Source: an uncultured Coriobacteriaceae bacterium
GTDB lineage: Bacteria; Actinomycetota; Coriobacteriia; Coriobacteriales; Eggerthellaceae
DNA: 36,006 nt
Assembly (NCBI GenBank): GCA_902788545.1
Contig: CADAKR010000001.1
Location: 1 to 36,006 of the forward strand
Direction of reading: 5' to 3'
Shown: positions 13,957 through 22,471 of the stretch, piece by piece
Position numbering within the stretch: position 1 is the first letter of the stretch
Layout of the letters: each line of letters begins with the position of its first letter
Made by a program: the position numbers and the translations under genes
Notes under the pieces: generated by a model
Told to the model about the DNA's origin: nothing
The model's database searches: none
What the model saw: the letters and a program-made list of their open reading frames with translations, nothing else

Positions 13957-15135
13957 ATGTCGGGCAAGCCGTTCAAGCCAAGCACGGGAACGCTCGTCAC
14001 GCTCGTCGTCGTTGCGATGTTCAACGTCATGGGCGGGGCTGCCGTGTCGCCAGCGTTGCCCGCCATGGGCGAAGCGTTCCCCCAAGCCTCCGAGACGGCG
14101 ATATCGCTCGTCATTACGCTGCCGCCGCTGGCGGTGGCCATATCGGGGCTGTTCATGGGCGCGCTCGCCGATCGAGTCGGGAAGGCGCGCACGCTCGTCC
14201 TCTCGCTGGCCGTGTTCACGGTATGCGGCCTTTCCGGATTGTTTTTGCCCACGCTCGAGTCCTTGCTCGTCGGGCGTTTCATCATGGGCGTCGCCATCGC
14301 GGGTATCGCCGCAGCTTCTGCCGCGCTTGCAGCGGAGTATTACGACGAGGAGAAGCGCGCGAAGGTGTACGGCTGGCAAAGCGCGGCATCGGGCGTGAGC
14401 GTGCTGGTGCTCGAGACGGGCGGCGGGTTCCTCGCGCTGATGGGATGGAGGGCGCCGTTCTGGGTGTACCTTGCGGGTCTTGCAGGACTCGTCTTGGCGT
14501 TGCTGTTCGTGCGCGAGCCCGATCGCTCGCTCGCGCGGCAGATGACCAGCACGGGCATGGGTCAAGTCGCCCGCGTGGCCGGCGTGGCCTTGGCGGTCTC
14601 GCTCGTCGTGGCGTTCGCTTCCCAGACGATCTCGTACCTGGTGCCTTCGAAAATGCCCTATCTCGTAACCGCCTTCGGCGAAAGCTCGGCAGTGACGGGC
14701 CTGTTCCTGGGCGGATTTGGTTTGGCCAACATCGCCGGCTCGCTCGCAAGTGCCCCGCTGCAGGCGCGCACCCCGCGATCGGTGCTCACGGCCGGGTGCT
14801 TCGTATCCTTGGCGCTGGGTTGCGTCTTCATGGCGGTGGCGCCTGGTTTGTGGGCTGTGCTCGTGGGGGCGGTGCTCATCGGAATCGGCGTGGGCTGCGT
14901 CACGCCCGTGCTCATGAACTGGGTTGCCTCCACCTCGACGCCCGAAAACTCGGGCAAGCGCATGGGGGCCCTTGCCACGGCATGCAACCTGGGACAGTTC
15001 TCTTGCACGTTGTTGTCCGGTTGCGTTCTTGCACTCGGCGGCGGCCATCCGACCGTGTTCGCCGTGGCGGCGGTCATCGCCCTTGCCGGCGCGGTGGCGG
15101 CAGCCCTCGCGCATCGGAAGATGGACGACGACTGA
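13957..15135 (+). CDS. MFS transporter
   Basis: A 392-aa major facilitator superfamily permease with about 12 membrane helices. The loop 2-3 signature is present as GALADRVGKARTLVLSL, and helix 4 carries GRFIMGVAIAGIAAAS. A central loop (FVREPDRSLARQMTSTGMG) separates the halves. The second half contains NIAGSLASAPLQARTPRSVL and NWVASTSTPENSGKRMG. The pattern is that of a drug:H+ antiporter-like exporter, but the substrate cannot be told. ATG 13957 is preferred (AAGGGC just upstream); a TTG at 13924 after GGGTGGGG is an alternative with an 11-residue extension. Confidence 0.87.
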   Translation: MSGKPFKPSTGTLVTLVVVAMFNVMGGAAVSPALPAMGEAFPQASETAISLVITLPPLAVAISGLFMGALADRVGKARTLVLSLAVFTVCGLSGLFLPTLESLLVGRFIMGVAIAGIAAASAALAAEYYDEEKRAKVYGWQSAASGVSVLVLETGGGFLALMGWRAPFWVYLAGLAGLVLALLFVREPDRSLARQMTSTGMGQVARVAGVALAVSLVVAFASQTISYLVPSKMPYLVTAFGESSAVTGLFLGGFGLANIAGSLASAPLQARTPRSVLTAGCFVSLALGCVFMAVAPGLWAVLVGAVLIGIGVGCVTPVLMNWVASTSTPENSGKRMGALATACNLGQFSCTLLSGCVLALGGGHPTVFAVAAVIALAGAVAAALAHRKMDDD

Positions 15136-15165
15136 GCACGCGGTCGCCAGGAAACGAGGTGCTGA

Positions 15166-15693
15166 ATGCGGTTGTTCGTTGCTGCGGAACTGCCAGACGA
15201 GATGTTCGATGCGCTTGCCGAGACATCGGCCCTGTTGCGCGGTTGCGTGCGCGGACGCTACGTGTCGCCCGATTCGCTCCATGTCACCTTGGCGTTTCTC
15301 GGCGAAGTCGAGGGGTTTCGGGTGGATGGCGCGTGCGGGGCGCTCGATCGGGCATGCGCTCCCTTCGCGCCGTTCACGGCGTCGCTGGGCGATCTCGGAT
15401 GTTTCGGGAAACGTGCGAAGGCGACATTGTGGCAGGGTTTTCGCAAGGCGGGCTCGTTGCCGGAGCTGGCGCAATCGGTGCGCGGCGAGCTGCGCGCCGA
15501 GGGCCTCTCGTTCGACGAGAAGAAGTTCTTGCCGCATATCACGCTCATGCGCGCCGCCGACCTGACCACAGGCGACCTTCCCATGCCGCAGCTGGCCGAA
15601 GGCACGGTCTCGTCGGTTGTGCTGTTCCGCTCCGATTTGTCGGGCGCACGCCCTGCATACGAGCCGATTCACGTGGTCTCGCTCGGGGCGTAA
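15166..15693 (+). CDS. thpR: RNA 2',3'-cyclic phosphodiesterase (2'-5' RNA ligase family)
   Basis: A 175-aa 2H phosphoesterase. The two catalytic H-x-T-x motifs are HVTL at residues 39-42 and HITL at 124-127, with the family start MRLFVAAELPDEM. Members hydrolyse RNA 2',3'-cyclic phosphate ends and were first described as 2'-5' RNA ligases of tRNA halves. The start ATG follows the MFS stop by 30 nt with AACGAGG upstream, suggesting one transcript. The gene is complete and both motifs are intact. Confidence 0.92.
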   Translation: MRLFVAAELPDEMFDALAETSALLRGCVRGRYVSPDSLHVTLAFLGEVEGFRVDGACGALDRACAPFAPFTASLGDLGCFGKRAKATLWQGFRKAGSLPELAQSVRGELRAEGLSFDEKKFLPHITLMRAADLTTGDLPMPQLAEGTVSSVVLFRSDLSGARPAYEPIHVVSLGA

Positions 15694-15739
15694 ATCGCCA
15701 CATCGCCGCTTACAGCTTTGCATCAGTTCGTCAACCTCT

Positions 15740-15768
15740 GGTTAAACAGTGCGAAGAGCAGTTATACT
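15740..15768 (+). promoter_or_regulatory. Possible promoter of the surface-protein gene
   Basis: TATACT at 15763-15768 is a good -10 match in a locally AT-rich stretch, about 30 nt before the GTG start. The -35 position holds only a weak match (GGTTAA, 15740-15745). The assignment rests mainly on the -10 and the position. Confidence 0.35.
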
Positions 15769-15798
15769 TTGACAAAATGAGTTGGAAAAAGGCGCGAG

Positions 15799-16827
15799 GT
15801 GACTAAGACGAGGGAATTGCCGATCACTCCACTGGCGCAACGGCGCGGATTGGCTGCGGCCGTTGTCGCCGCATGCGCGCTTGCCCTCGCGCTCGCCCTT
15901 TCGGCCGATCCAGCATATGCGCAAGAAAGCGACGCCGGAAACGTCGTCGAGTCCCCTTCGGCTCAGGAACCGCAAAACGCCGGGGCCGAAAACGCTGAGG
16001 AGAGCGCTTCTGCTACGCAGGTCGCCCTTACTGCGGCTGACGAATCCAATAACCCGAAGTCTTCGGAAGGCGATCCGTCGTCGACCGACCAGTACCAGGC
16101 AGACGTCGTCGTTGGCGACAAGCAGAAATGCGAATACGACGGCGAGGCGCTGGATGACGATGAGTACTACGTCGAGGTGACGTACGACGCCGATGGCAAG
16201 GTCGTTCGTTACCACGCTTCCGACAAGGACGACGTGGCCTTCTCCTTCTTCACGGAAGCAGGCGATTCTCTCAAGGGGCCGCCTGTGAACGCGGGCGTTT
16301 ACGGGATCCAGGCGCAGATTCTCGCCACGGAAAAGCATTCCGGGCGCTTGTTGGAAAAGGTCATGTTCGAAATCACCAAGAAGATCGTGCCCGCGCCCGT
16401 GCCTGCGAAGGGCCTGGCTTACAACGGGAAAGAGCAGACGGGTGTTGAGGGAACCGATCTGTTCACCGTTGAAGGCGGATCGGCAACCGAAGCGGGCCAC
16501 TATACGGCTCGGGCGACGTTGAAGGATCCGGACAATTACGTGTTTGAAGGCCAGGAGGGCCTGGGCGATCAAAACGGGGGCTTCATCGACATCGCCTGGG
16601 CGATTGCCGAAGCGAGCACCGAAAGCGCGCGGGACGAAGGCTACAGCTGGGAAGTCACGCCGGCCGATTCCGATTTGACGTTCGGCAGCGTGACCGCCCG
16701 CACGGCACCGTCGCACCTCATGGCCGACATCATGGCCTTCCGCGACCGCTGCATCGACCGTCTCAGCTCCATGCTCCTCCACTTCATCAAGTTCACGCGC
16801 CAGATATTCCCCGGCCTGGGCCTGTAA
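15799..16827 (+). CDS. Secreted protein with an Ig-like (MBG/YDG-type) domain
   Basis: A 342-aa exported protein starting at GTG, with AAAAAGG 6 nt upstream. Residues 17-41 are a signal peptide (RRGLAAAVVAACALALALAL, cleavage after AYA at 39-41). An acidic, Ser/Ala-rich low-complexity region follows to about 95. Two beta-rich stretches come next: one with VVVGDKQKCEYDGEALDDDE, and one with GLAYNGKEQTGVEGTDLFTV then GHYTARATLKDPDNYVFEG. The second is the pattern of bacterial MBG/YDG Ig-like repeats, with N-Y-x-F. There is no LPXTG, no C-terminal membrane anchor and no SLH domain. The C-terminus is an Arg/Phe-rich amphipathic helix ending TRQIFPGLGL. Surface or extracellular location is inferred. 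Confidence 0.75.
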   Translation: MTKTRELPITPLAQRRGLAAAVVAACALALALALSADPAYAQESDAGNVVESPSAQEPQNAGAENAEESASATQVALTAADESNNPKSSEGDPSSTDQYQADVVVGDKQKCEYDGEALDDDEYYVEVTYDADGKVVRYHASDKDDVAFSFFTEAGDSLKGPPVNAGVYGIQAQILATEKHSGRLLEKVMFEITKKIVPAPVPAKGLAYNGKEQTGVEGTDLFTVEGGSATEAGHYTARATLKDPDNYVFEGQEGLGDQNGGFIDIAWAIAEASTESARDEGYSWEVTPADSDLTFGSVTARTAPSHLMADIMAFRDRCIDRLSSMLLHFIKFTRQIFPGLGL

Positions 16828-16842
16828 AAGCCACCTCCAAAT

Positions 16843-16892
16843 TCGGACGCTCTGCTCTGAGCCGGACGTCCGGCTCAGAGCAGAGCGTCCGA
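16843..16892. repeat. Intergenic palindrome, copy 2: perfect 50-nt palindrome
   Basis: Arms 16843-16863 and 16872-16892 pair over 21 bp without a mismatch. The 8-nt centre GGACGTCC is itself palindromic, so all 50 nt form one perfect palindrome. It lies between the surface-protein stop (16827) and the ABC-F promoter (16948). The left arm contains GGACGCTCTGCTCTGAGCC. It is the most symmetrical member of the family. Confidence 0.9.
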
Positions 16893-16947
16893 TTCGGGAA
16901 CTCGATCCTCGCCGCCACATTCCCAGCTCTGCTGTCGGCATGTGCAA

Positions 16948-16959
16948 TACAATGGACGC
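16948..16959 (+). promoter_or_regulatory. -10 box of a probably leaderless ABC-F transcript
   Basis: TACAAT (16948-16953) ends exactly 6 nt before the A of ATG 16960, so transcription would start at or next to the start codon. No ribosome-binding site precedes the ATG. The same spacing is seen before dnaE (TATGAT, 31668). The -35 region is not conserved. Confidence 0.5.
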
Positions 16960-18750
16960 ATGGGTTTTCTTCTTGGATGTGAAAAAGCGGGAATCGACTT
17001 CCCCAGCAAGGCGGTCTTCGACGAGGTGTCGCTTGGCGTGGATGCGGGCGACCGCATCGGCATCGTCGGGCGCAACGGCGACGGGAAATCAACGCTGTTG
17101 TTGCTGCTAGCCGGCGAGCTTCAACCCGATCGCGGACGCGCCATTCGCACGAACGGCGTGACCGTGGGCGTGCTTGGGCAGGCTGACAAGCTGAACGACG
17201 CAGACACCGTGGGGCGCGCCATCGTCGGCGACGCGCCCGAATACGAATGGGCCGCCAACGCCCAGACGCGTGCCATCATCGCGGGCATCGTAGGCGACAT
17301 CCCCTGGGATGCCACCATAGGCACGCTTTCGGGCGGGCAGAGGAGACGCGTCGACTTGGCGCGGCTGCTCGTGGGCGACTGGGATGTGCTCATGCTCGAT
17401 GAGCCCACGAACCATCTCGACGTGCGCGCCATCAACTGGCTGGCCCAACACCTGAAGGGGCGTTGGCGCGACGGGCAGGGCGCGCTTCTCGTGGTGACGC
17501 ACGACCGCTGGTTCCTCGACGAGGTGTGCGCCACCATGTGGGAAGTGCACGACCGGCGCATCGAGCCGTTCGAAGGCGGCTTTTCCGCTTACATCATGCA
17601 GCGCGTCGAGCGTGACCGCGTGGCGCGCGTGACCGAGGAGCGCCGCCAAAACAAGCTGCGCCGCGAGTTGGCCTGGCTTTCGCGCGGGGCCCAGGCGCGT
17701 TCGACGAAGCAGAAGTTCCGCATCAAGGCCGCTCAGGAGCTCATCGCCGACGTGCCGCCGTTGCGCAACGAGCTGGAATTGAAGCGCATGGCCGTCACGC
17801 GGCTCGGCAAGCAGGTTGTCGACTTGAAGAACGTGTCGATGAGCTTCGGCGAAAACGACGTGTTGCGCGATGTGGAATGGCTCATCGGGCCAGGTGATCG
17901 CATCGGCATCGTCGGCGAGAACGGCGCCGGCAAAACGACGTTGCTGAACGTGGTGCAGGGCAAGCTGCGCCCGACGCGCGGTTACGTGAAAATCGGCAAG
18001 ACCGTCAAGTTCGCCGTGCTCTCGCAGCACCTCGACGAGCTGAACGCCATGGGGGATGACCGCATCCGCCAGGTGGTCGGCCGTTTTGGGCATGCCGTCA
18101 TGTTAGATGGCCGCGACCAGACGCCCAAGCAGCTGCTCGAGAGGCTCGGCTTCACCAGCGCTGACATGAACGAGCCCGTGAAGGACCTGTCGGGCGGGCA
18201 GAAGCGTCGTTTGGCCCTGATGCTCATCTTGCTGGAAGAGCCCAACGTGCTGATCTTGGACGAGCCGGGCAACGACCTGGATGTCGACATGCTGGCCGCT
18301 GTGGAGGACCTGCTCGACGGTTGGCCGGGCACGTTGCTGCTCGTCACGCACGACCGCTATCTGATGGAGCGCGTCACCGACAACCAGTACGCGCTGATCG
18401 GGGGCCATGTGCGGCATCTTCCCGGCGGCATCGACGAGTACCTGAAGCTGGTGGAAGAGTCAGCCGGCGAAAAGGCGCCCGCGCGAACGACGTCCGAAAA
18501 GGCAGCCGTTCCGGCTGCCGGTCTCAGCAACCAGGAACTGCGCGCGCTGAAGAAGACGCTGCAATCGACCGAACGCAAGATGTCCACGATGCAACAGCGC
18601 ATCGACGACGCCGAACAGCGGCTGCACGAGGCGGATCCCACCGATTTCGTGGCGCTCGGCGACATCCAGCATGAAATCGACGACTACAAGGCGCAGCTGG
18701 AAGAATTGGAGCTCACCTGGCTCGAGACCTCGGAGGCCCTCAGCGAGTAG
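16960..18750 (+). CDS. ABC-F family ATPase (Uup-like)
   Basis: A 596-aa soluble ABC-F protein with two ATPase domains and no membrane part. Domain 1 has Walker A GRNGDGKST (about 37-45), signature LSGGQRRRVDLARLL and Walker B VLMLDEPTNHLD. A linker with charged helices (VTEERRQNKLRRELAWLSRG) follows. Domain 2 has GENGAGKTT, LSGGQKRRLALMLILL and VLILDEPGNDLD; Gly replaces the usual Thr of the second DEPTN motif. The C-terminus (about 510-590) is a coiled coil as in Uup. ABC-F proteins act on ribosomes in translation or resistance, while Uup-type members also affect DNA transactions. ATG 16960 is preferred because TACAAT sits 6 nt upstream, implying a leaderless mRNA; the in-frame ATG at 16942 would precede that promoter. 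Confidence 0.9.
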   Translation: MGFLLGCEKAGIDFPSKAVFDEVSLGVDAGDRIGIVGRNGDGKSTLLLLLAGELQPDRGRAIRTNGVTVGVLGQADKLNDADTVGRAIVGDAPEYEWAANAQTRAIIAGIVGDIPWDATIGTLSGGQRRRVDLARLLVGDWDVLMLDEPTNHLDVRAINWLAQHLKGRWRDGQGALLVVTHDRWFLDEVCATMWEVHDRRIEPFEGGFSAYIMQRVERDRVARVTEERRQNKLRRELAWLSRGAQARSTKQKFRIKAAQELIADVPPLRNELELKRMAVTRLGKQVVDLKNVSMSFGENDVLRDVEWLIGPGDRIGIVGENGAGKTTLLNVVQGKLRPTRGYVKIGKTVKFAVLSQHLDELNAMGDDRIRQVVGRFGHAVMLDGRDQTPKQLLERLGFTSADMNEPVKDLSGGQKRRLALMLILLEEPNVLILDEPGNDLDVDMLAAVEDLLDGWPGTLLLVTHDRYLMERVTDNQYALIGGHVRHLPGGIDEYLKLVEESAGEKAPARTTSEKAAVPAAGLSNQELRALKKTLQSTERKMSTMQQRIDDAEQRLHEADPTDFVALGDIQHEIDDYKAQLEELELTWLETSEALSE

Positions 18751-18795
18751 TCGGGAATGTGGCGCCGGCGCCCGACCCCGCCTTTGCATCGTCGC

Positions 18796-19701
18796 TTACT
18801 CGTTGGCGAGGGCGGCGCACAATGCGTCGAGCAAGGTGATGGCGTAATGCTGCATCGAGCGCGCTTCACCGGCATCTTCCCACATGGTGCCCGGCAGCTC
18901 GATCGTCAGTCGCGGCGGCGTGCGGCCTTGGGCCACGGAAACGGCCGATTGCATGCGAAGGGACAGCGTGTCGTCTGGCTCGAAGCTGACGCGGGGGGCG
19001 TTGTCGTCGGCCGCGAAGTCGCCGGGTAGCGCGATGCGTACGAGCAGCATGGCGTCGTCGGGACGCACGAGCAGCGAGTCGGCGCTGACGATCTTCGATG
19101 CGGGGTTGGTGGCAAGCGACAGGTTCGACATGCGCGAAGCGACGCCGCGCGTGAACTCGTCGGTGCCGAACAGGCACAGCGCGTGCTGCTCGAGCACGTC
19201 GGCTGCGCGTGCGAAACCGATGCTGACCTGCAAGCTGCTGGGCTTCTTCCCCTCCCATGAATGATGGAGGTTGCGGATGGCTGCGAACGTGTACGCGCCG
19301 ACGATGCCGTCGGAAGGCAGGCCCATGTTGCGCTGGAACTTGCGGACACCCGACTCGGTCGAGGCTCCGAAGATGCCGTCGAGGTTGCCGCTGAGGAAGC
19401 CCAAGGCGCCAAGCGCCTGCTGAAGCTCCAGCACATCGTGCCCATGGAAGTAGGGCATGCGCAGGTACAGCGTCCGGTCGCCCAGGTTGTACGATGCGTC
19501 GACGAGCGCCTTCCAGGTGGGGTCGTCGACATCGTCGCCATCGGTCAAGTTTGCATTCTGGCGGAACGCGCGCACGGCCGCAGCGGTTTCTTCGCCGAAC
19601 ATGCCGTCGATGCGCGATTCCTCGAGCAGGTTGATGATTGAAAGACGCTGTTGGACGTCCTCGACCGCCGCACCGGTATCTCCGCGTTGAATCGTTTCCA
19701 T
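18796..19701 (-). CDS. Protein with two N-terminal peptidoglycan-binding domains
   Basis: A 301-aa protein with two PG_binding_1 repeats. Repeat 1 covers about 5-66 (IQRGDTGAAVEDVQQRL, DGMFGEETAAAVRAFRQNAN). Repeat 2 covers about 80-148 (GHDVLELQQALGALGFL, DGIFGASTESGVRKFQRNMG, then DGIVGAYTFAAI). The C-terminal ~150 residues are unrecognised. There is no signal peptide or membrane helix, so it looks cytoplasmic despite the wall-binding domains. This recalls mycobacterial CwlM, a cytoplasmic regulator of peptidoglycan synthesis, but no amidase motif is visible and the comparison is speculative. It starts 9 nt after the polyprenyl synthase stop with GCAGG upstream, so the two are co-transcribed. 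A GTG at 19707 is an alternative start. Confidence 0.78.
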   Translation of the reverse strand: METIQRGDTGAAVEDVQQRLSIINLLEESRIDGMFGEETAAAVRAFRQNANLTDGDDVDDPTWKALVDASYNLGDRTLYLRMPYFHGHDVLELQQALGALGFLSGNLDGIFGASTESGVRKFQRNMGLPSDGIVGAYTFAAIRNLHHSWEGKKPSSLQVSIGFARAADVLEQHALCLFGTDEFTRGVASRMSNLSLATNPASKIVSADSLLVRPDDAMLLVRIALPGDFAADDNAPRVSFEPDDTLSLRMQSAVSVAQGRTPPRLTIELPGTMWEDAGEARSMQHYAITLLDALCAALANE

Positions 19702-19710
19702 AGCCACCTG

Positions 19711-20766
19711 CTAGCTCAGCCTGTTCACGAACCAGTCAGCCATCGAGATGAGGATATCGCGGGAAGGCGACGGTTCGAGTATGCCGCACAAGCGATTCTT
19801 CGCGATGCTCGTCAGGTTTTCCGCATAGTTGCGCGCGTAGTCGATGCTGCCCGCCTTGTTCATGAGCGCGACGGCCTCGTCGAGGTCGGCCAGCTCCTTC
19901 GTGTGCGACGAAAGCAGCTCGACCAAGCGATCGCGGTCGGCGTTTTCGAGGTTTTGCAGCGCATGCACAACGACTAGCGTGCGCTTGCCCTCGGTGATGT
20001 CGTCGCGGAATCCCTTCTTGGTCGATTCGGTTTTACCGATGAGGTTCAGCAAGTCGTCTTGGATCTGGAATGCAAGGCCCGTGTCGAGGCCGTAATTACG
20101 CAAGCCCTCGATCTGCGCTTCGGTGCCGCCGCCGACGATGGCGCCAATGGCCAGCGGTACGGCGCCCGAGTAATGGGCAGTCTTGCATGTGGCCATGACC
20201 AGGTAGTCTTCGGGCGTGATGTCGTAGCGGTTATCGCGAGCCCAGCCGATGTCGAGCGCCTGGCCCTCGATGGTGCGGCGCGTCATGTCGATGAGCTCGT
20301 TGAGCACGCGAAGCTTCGTGGCGTCGTCGAGGTCGGGATCCTTGGCCACGGTGCCGTTGACCAGCTGCAAGCCAAGGTCGCCCATGATGATGGCCAGGCC
20401 CATGCCCTCACGCAGATGCAGGCAGGGCTCGCCGCGGCGCAGCTCGGCTTCGTCGGCGATGTCGTCGTGAATGAGCGCCGCCGTGTGGAAGTGCTCGATG
20501 GCCGCTGCCGAGCTGATGGCCTTCGAGGTGTCGCCGCCGACCGCCAGGCATGCCGCGAAGCAAATGAGGGGACGATGGCGCTTGCCCCCGTTGCGGCTGT
20601 AGTCGAGCATCGGCGTGTACAGGTACTTGTCCATGTCGGGATGCGTGCCGTGCGGGATAAAGGCGTTCACGACATCGCCGACATAGCCGGCGTATTGGTC
20701 GAGGTACTCCTCGAACGTCTTGGGCCGCTCGTCGGAGTTGATCAGTTCGTTGAAATCTATGTCCAT
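19711..20766 (-). CDS. Trans-polyprenyl diphosphate synthase
   Basis: A 351-aa isoprenyl diphosphate synthase that extends allylic diphosphates with IPP (farnesyl, geranylgeranyl or longer products). Motifs are GGKRHRP (60-66), the first Asp-rich motif HDDIADEAELRRGEP (DDxxD at 101-105), FQIQDDLLNLIG as second Asp-rich region (DDLLN, last Asp replaced by Asn), and FRDDITEGKRT. Chain length cannot be fixed by eye; His and Thr precede the first motif (EHFHTAALIHDD) without bulky aromatic residues right there, which would allow a long product such as a menaquinone side chain. ATG 20766 with AAGGACGG upstream is the start. A TAGAAT box lies at 20806-20801 on this strand. Confidence 0.9.
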   Translation of the reverse strand: MDIDFNELINSDERPKTFEEYLDQYAGYVGDVVNAFIPHGTHPDMDKYLYTPMLDYSRNGGKRHRPLICFAACLAVGGDTSKAISSAAAIEHFHTAALIHDDIADEAELRRGEPCLHLREGMGLAIIMGDLGLQLVNGTVAKDPDLDDATKLRVLNELIDMTRRTIEGQALDIGWARDNRYDITPEDYLVMATCKTAHYSGAVPLAIGAIVGGGTEAQIEGLRNYGLDTGLAFQIQDDLLNLIGKTESTKKGFRDDITEGKRTLVVVHALQNLENADRDRLVELLSSHTKELADLDEAVALMNKAGSIDYARNYAENLTSIAKNRLCGILEPSPSRDILISMADWFVNRLS

Positions 20767-20920
20767 GGCCGTCCTTGAAAGCAGTAAATGTCTTGCGACC
20801 ATTCTAGCAAACCCTGCTGAAAGCATTCTGCAATCTGCGGATTCGCGGAGCATGCGCACAACGTGCGTTCGCGTCTTCCGCGGGAAACTTGCGCGCAGCA
20901 GTGCTTTTGCCGATCGGCGC

Positions 20921-22471
20921 CTATGGCACGGTGACGCGCAGGGTGAAAGGCGCTTGGTCGCTTTCGATGTCGAGGGTGCCGCCGAGCGAGGTGACGACTT
21001 GGCGCATGTGGCGCAGGCCCGTTCCCTCGATCACCGGGCCGTCGGGGAGGGTCCCGTCGTTGCGGATTTCGAGCTGGTGCTCGCCGATCGTCACGTCGAC
21101 GCGCGCGGCGTGCGCGTGTTTCACGGCGTTGGTGGCGCCTTCGCGGATGCAATCGACGAACAGCTTGGCAATGGCCTGGTCGTCGGGCAACGAGCCTTCG
21201 ATCACCACGTTCACGCCGGTCAGCGAAAACGCGTTGACCGAAGCTTCCAGCTCGTCGGACGGATCGATTTCCGAGCTTGCGGCCAGATCGTCGAGGATGC
21301 CGTTCAGCAGCGGTTTCAGCTGGTCGAGCGTCTCGTCGGACACATCCTCGTCTTCCAGTGCGCGATGCAGCATCGAGAGGCGCTGGCCGATGACGTCGTG
21401 AACGCGGCCGCGCATGCGCAACATGGCTTCGTTTTCCGCTGCCTCCTGCACCGTGTCCATCGAGCTTTGCAGGCTGATCTGCGAGGCGACCAATTCGGCG
21501 TTCGTGCGGTCGATTTCACGCAGGATCTCGATTTGTCTCGTCACGTCATAGGCGATGACGCGTGCGCGCACCTCGCCACCGAGCAGGTACTTGCTTTCGT
21601 TGCGCGCAACCTTGCCCGTTTCGAGCGGGCGGGCGGAAGGATAGGCGCGGTCTTGGTCGAATCCCTCGCCCTCAAACGAGAAGAGGCGCACCTCGCCGGG
21701 GGCGATTTGCAAGATCACCCAGCTGCCGGGTTCAAGGTCGACAGGATCGGAGACGGGGGCGGCAAAAGCGCCTTGCGCAAGCTCGTTGAGCTTGGTCCAA
21801 AGGTCGTCGACGCGCCCGAAATCAGTTGAGAGCCCCACCGCCGACAGGCAGTGACGCATCGTGTCGTTCGCGATGATCGTACGGCCATGCTGATCGGCGT
21901 ACAGGATGCCTTCGGGCAACAGCTTCACGGCTTCGGCGATGGAAAGCGACGACACCATGCGACGGCGCACCCGCTTGTCGACTATGAGCACGTAAATCGT
22001 TCTGAACAGGAAATACGCTGCGTCCATGTACAGCACAAACGCCCACGCCTGACCGAGAAGCCACGTGGCGGGCGGCGTGCACAGCAGCACGAGCATCGCA
22101 TCGACTGCAGGCATCCAGCTGGGGTCGTCGACGCCTGCCGGCATCTCGTCTTCCTCGATGCCCGCCAGCGTTGCATACACGGCGACGATGGCAATGGCGA
22201 CGTTCACCCACAGCGCCGGCTGAAGCGGAATGCTTGCGTAAATGAAATGCAGCATCGGCTCGGTCAGGCAGTTGATGGAGCCGAGGGCGAATGCCCCCAT
22301 CAGCATCATGTGCACGAGCAGCGAGCTTTCGTAAATGGCCGCCAGCTTGCGCGTCCGCGGGTTTGCGTGCACGATGCGCAAGTAGCCGTGGATAGCCTGC
22401 CCTCCCGAGCAGAGCAGCAGGACGGCGAACACGAGGCACAGGGCGAGGCTGTTGGTTCCGGTAAGCAGCAT
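20921..22471 (-). CDS. Membrane sensor histidine kinase, HisKA_3 type
   Basis: A 516-aa kinase. Residues 1-165 hold about five to six membrane helices. A PAS-like region follows (LLPEGILYADQHGRTIIAND, near 185-205), then a coiled-coil segment at about 312-350. The phosphoacceptor helix is RGRVHDVIGQRLSMLHRAL with His358, a HisKA_3 (NarL/DesK-type) H box. The ATPase has the N box CIREGATNAVKHAHA (Glu444, Asn448), G1 RNDGTLPDGP and G2 GTGLRHM. The partner regulator should be of NarL/LuxR type, but none is in the window. It starts at ATG 22471, sharing one base with the stop of the upstream, equally long sensor-like gene, with GAGGTGAG before it. The two surely form one operon. Confidence 0.87.
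   Translation of the reverse strand: MLLTGTNSLALCLVFAVLLLCSGGQAIHGYLRIVHANPRTRKLAAIYESSLLVHMMLMGAFALGSINCLTEPMLHFIYASIPLQPALWVNVAIAIVAVYATLAGIEEDEMPAGVDDPSWMPAVDAMLVLLCTPPATWLLGQAWAFVLYMDAAYFLFRTIYVLIVDKRVRRRMVSSLSIAEAVKLLPEGILYADQHGRTIIANDTMRHCLSAVGLSTDFGRVDDLWTKLNELAQGAFAAPVSDPVDLEPGSWVILQIAPGEVRLFSFEGEGFDQDRAYPSARPLETGKVARNESKYLLGGEVRARVIAYDVTRQIEILREIDRTNAELVASQISLQSSMDTVQEAAENEAMLRMRGRVHDVIGQRLSMLHRALEDEDVSDETLDQLKPLLNGILDDLAASSEIDPSDELEASVNAFSLTGVNVVIEGSLPDDQAIAKLFVDCIREGATNAVKHAHAARVDVTIGEHQLEIRNDGTLPDGPVIEGTGLRHMRQVVTSLGGTLDIESDQAPFTLRVTVP

Noticed and set aside
13828-15806. Long frames antisense to or out of phase with the MFS and thpR genes
   Set aside because: Arg/His/Ala-rich composition typical of shadow frames in GC-rich DNA; the sense genes have clear family motifs.
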